6,669 bases of DNA, taken from assembly GCA_020720705.1 (NCBI GenBank), contig DYOJ01000129.1, positions 1 through 6,669 of the forward strand. Direction: 5' to 3'. The position numbers and the translations under genes are program-made. Shown here one piece after another: positions 5,363 to 6,669 of the stretch. Below the pieces are notes generated by a model that was not told where the DNA came from, ran no database searches, and saw only the letters and a list, made by a program, of their open reading frames with translations. Origin of the DNA: Acetofilamentum sp. Its GTDB lineage: Bacteria; Bacteroidota; Bacteroidia; Bacteroidales; JAADGE01. Positions within the stretch are counted from its first letter, which is position 1. Every line of letters begins with the position of its first letter.

Positions 5363-5390
5363 GCAGTCCGAGTTTACGAATTCGGACTGC
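5363..5390 (+). terminator. Hairpin between the lipoprotein and T9SS cargo genes
   Basis: GCAGTCCGA (5363-5371) pairs perfectly with TCGGACTGC (5382-5390) around a 10-base loop, 10 bases after the lipoprotein stop. Only TTTAAAATAT follows, so the T run is short. It ends 15 bases before the next ATG. It could terminate the lipoprotein transcript, or act within a bicistronic message to lower downstream expression. Confidence 0.7.
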
Positions 5391-5405
5391 TTTAAAATAT
5401 TCGTT

Positions 5406-6669
5406 ATGAAAAATCTATTAATTTTATTATTTGTCCTACAAAGTGCACTGTATTCTTTGTCTCAAAATACATTCCGTTTCAATTATGGTGAACCAAATGT
5501 GGAAGAAGCTCCGTTTTCAATCATTGAAACCGATAACGGAAACTATTATTCGGGCATATACAAACAAGGCTCAACGGACGTAGAAAGTCGAATTATCGGC
5601 ATTAATAGCAAAGGAAATATAATTGCCGAACATGATTTTGGAATTACAAGAATATTAGGACTACAAAAAGATAGAAATGAAATTTTTTGTTACGGCTATC
5701 ACAAAGAATCAGATTCTATATGGCTCAAATTCTTTAAATTAAATGAACAATTGGATGTTCTTACAGAAAGAGCTTATTCTATTATAGATTATCAAGAACA
5801 CAGAATGTTAGAATCCTTCAATCCTGCACTTTCTGTCGGCGACAGTGTCGTGTGTTGGTTTAACTGCCAACATGATAAATCCTTTATTTTCATTACGAAT
5901 ACGAACTGCGATAGCATATCGTCATTATCAACAAACTGCTATATTTTTGATTTTTGTATAAAAATAAATAATTCAGGTTATTACGCCACAGGCTCATTTG
6001 ATCAATCATTATTTTATCCGCAAATAGCAACAATAGATAAACTTTTTAATGTTACTCAAGTAAATTTTCTTGATATGACACCAAACACCTATCTCGCAAC
6101 AAGTTTGGATGTAGAAGTGCATGATGACCAGCTTTATGTTGCCGGTACCGAATACATTTATCAGCAAGATAACTATCAGATTGGTATTTCAACATTCGAT
6201 ACTGTGTCATTTTCAGAACAAACTCATGAACTTGCAGGTGAAGGTGAAACAGCAAACCATTTAGCATTTCGCAAAGCGTTACGGTTTGATTCAAATGATT
6301 TTTCGTATGTCTTTGCTACAATTAATGATTTAGGAGGCATGCCTTATAAGCCGTATGACAACGTAGTAATGCTTACAAAATTTGATATTGACGGCACAAT
6401 TATCTACGAAAAATATTTCGGAGGTGACGCATTTTATCAAGCTTATACATTCAACCTCACCTCAGACGGCGGAGTAATTCTCGGTTGCACCCGATTTGAC
6501 CACGAGGTTGCGATGTACGACGATGTTGTCATTCTCAAACTCGACGCCGACGGCAACCTGCCCACCTCACTCGAAGAACAACCCAACCTCAAAACCTCCG
6601 AACAAATCCTTTACCCCAACCCCGGCACATCGGAACTCACCGTGCGCACGGCAGTGCAGGCACTCGGCG
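5406..6669 (+). CDS. Secreted protein with T9SS type A sorting domain, 3' truncated by window
   Basis: The frame is open from the ATG at 5406 to the window end (421 codons, no stop). The N-terminus MKNLLILLFVLQSALYSLSQ is a typical Sec signal peptide, with cleavage likely near LYSLSQ. The mature region (about 21-380) has repeated beta-strand-like stretches such as VVMLTKFDIDGTIIYEKYFGG and VVILKLDADGN, resembling the propeller-like cargo proteins common in Bacteroidota. At residue 403 begins YPNPGTSELTV, the opening of the Por/T9SS type A C-terminal sorting domain. That domain directs export through the outer membrane by the type IX system and is removed on secretion. Perhaps 60 more residues lie beyond the window. 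Base composition changes sharply near 6450, from about 26 to 50-60 per cent GC. Cargo activity unknown. Confidence 0.85.
   Translation, partial: MKNLLILLFVLQSALYSLSQNTFRFNYGEPNVEEAPFSIIETDNGNYYSGIYKQGSTDVESRIIGINSKGNIIAEHDFGITRILGLQKDRNEIFCYGYHKESDSIWLKFFKLNEQLDVLTERAYSIIDYQEHRMLESFNPALSVGDSVVCWFNCQHDKSFIFITNTNCDSISSLSTNCYIFDFCIKINNSGYYATGSFDQSLFYPQIATIDKLFNVTQVNFLDMTPNTYLATSLDVEVHDDQLYVAGTEYIYQQDNYQIGISTFDTVSFSEQTHELAGEGETANHLAFRKALRFDSNDFSYVFATINDLGGMPYKPYDNVVMLTKFDIDGTIIYEKYFGGDAFYQAYTFNLTSDGGVILGCTRFDHEVAMYDDVVILKLDADGNLPTSLEEQPNLKTSEQILYPNPGTSELTVRTAVQALG

Noticed and set aside
6052..6294. Minus-strand 80-codon open frame
   Set aside because: It is antisense to the continuous T9SS cargo frame and has no independent support.

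Overview
The window looks like an AT-rich chromosomal segment from a member of the Bacteroidota. Four signs point there. The last gene ends in what looks like a type IX secretion (T9SS) C-terminal sorting domain with a YPNPG motif. There is a TIGR02757/DUF2400 protein, a family typical of Bacteroidota. There are two lipoproteins with short signal peptides. No gene has a clear Shine-Dalgarno sequence, and one has a TAnnTTTG-type promoter box right before its start. No rRNA, tRNA, CRISPR array, transposase or phage gene was seen.

Layout, left to right. (1) 1-56: the probable last codons of an unidentified upstream ORF. (2) 74-1750 (+): a full-length glutamine-hydrolysing asparagine synthetase (asnB) with all key motifs, followed by a rho-independent terminator at about 1852-1884. 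(3) 2146-2721 (-): a small lipoprotein with WG-type repeats, converging on asnB. (4) 2942-3718 (+): the TIGR02757 protein, divergent from the WG lipoprotein across a 220-base intergenic region that carries a tandem heptamer repeat. (5) 3719-4419: a 700-base region with no convincing gene, holding several hairpins and palindromes, among them a strikingly GC-rich perfect-junction hairpin at 3976-4001. (6) 4420-5352 (+): a 310-residue lipoprotein of unknown function. (7) 5406 to the window end (+): a secreted protein with a signal peptide and the start of a T9SS sorting domain, cut off by the window edge.

How the genes fit together: asnB and the TIGR02757 gene are cytoplasmic housekeeping-type genes, each apparently its own transcription unit. 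The other three encode exported proteins: two lipoproteins, and one cargo likely secreted across the outer membrane by T9SS. The last two share a strand and are 53 bases apart, but a strong hairpin sits between them. They may be coupled by partial read-through or be separate units. No complete multi-gene pathway or defence system is visible.

The features most worth a second look are non-coding: a diverged 38-base inverted repeat on either side of asnB with a weaker third copy nearby, a 12-base palindrome touching the asnB start codon, the TTAGANN heptamer array, the GC hairpin, and an abrupt base-composition switch inside the T9SS cargo gene. None amounts to convincing evidence of a new system.
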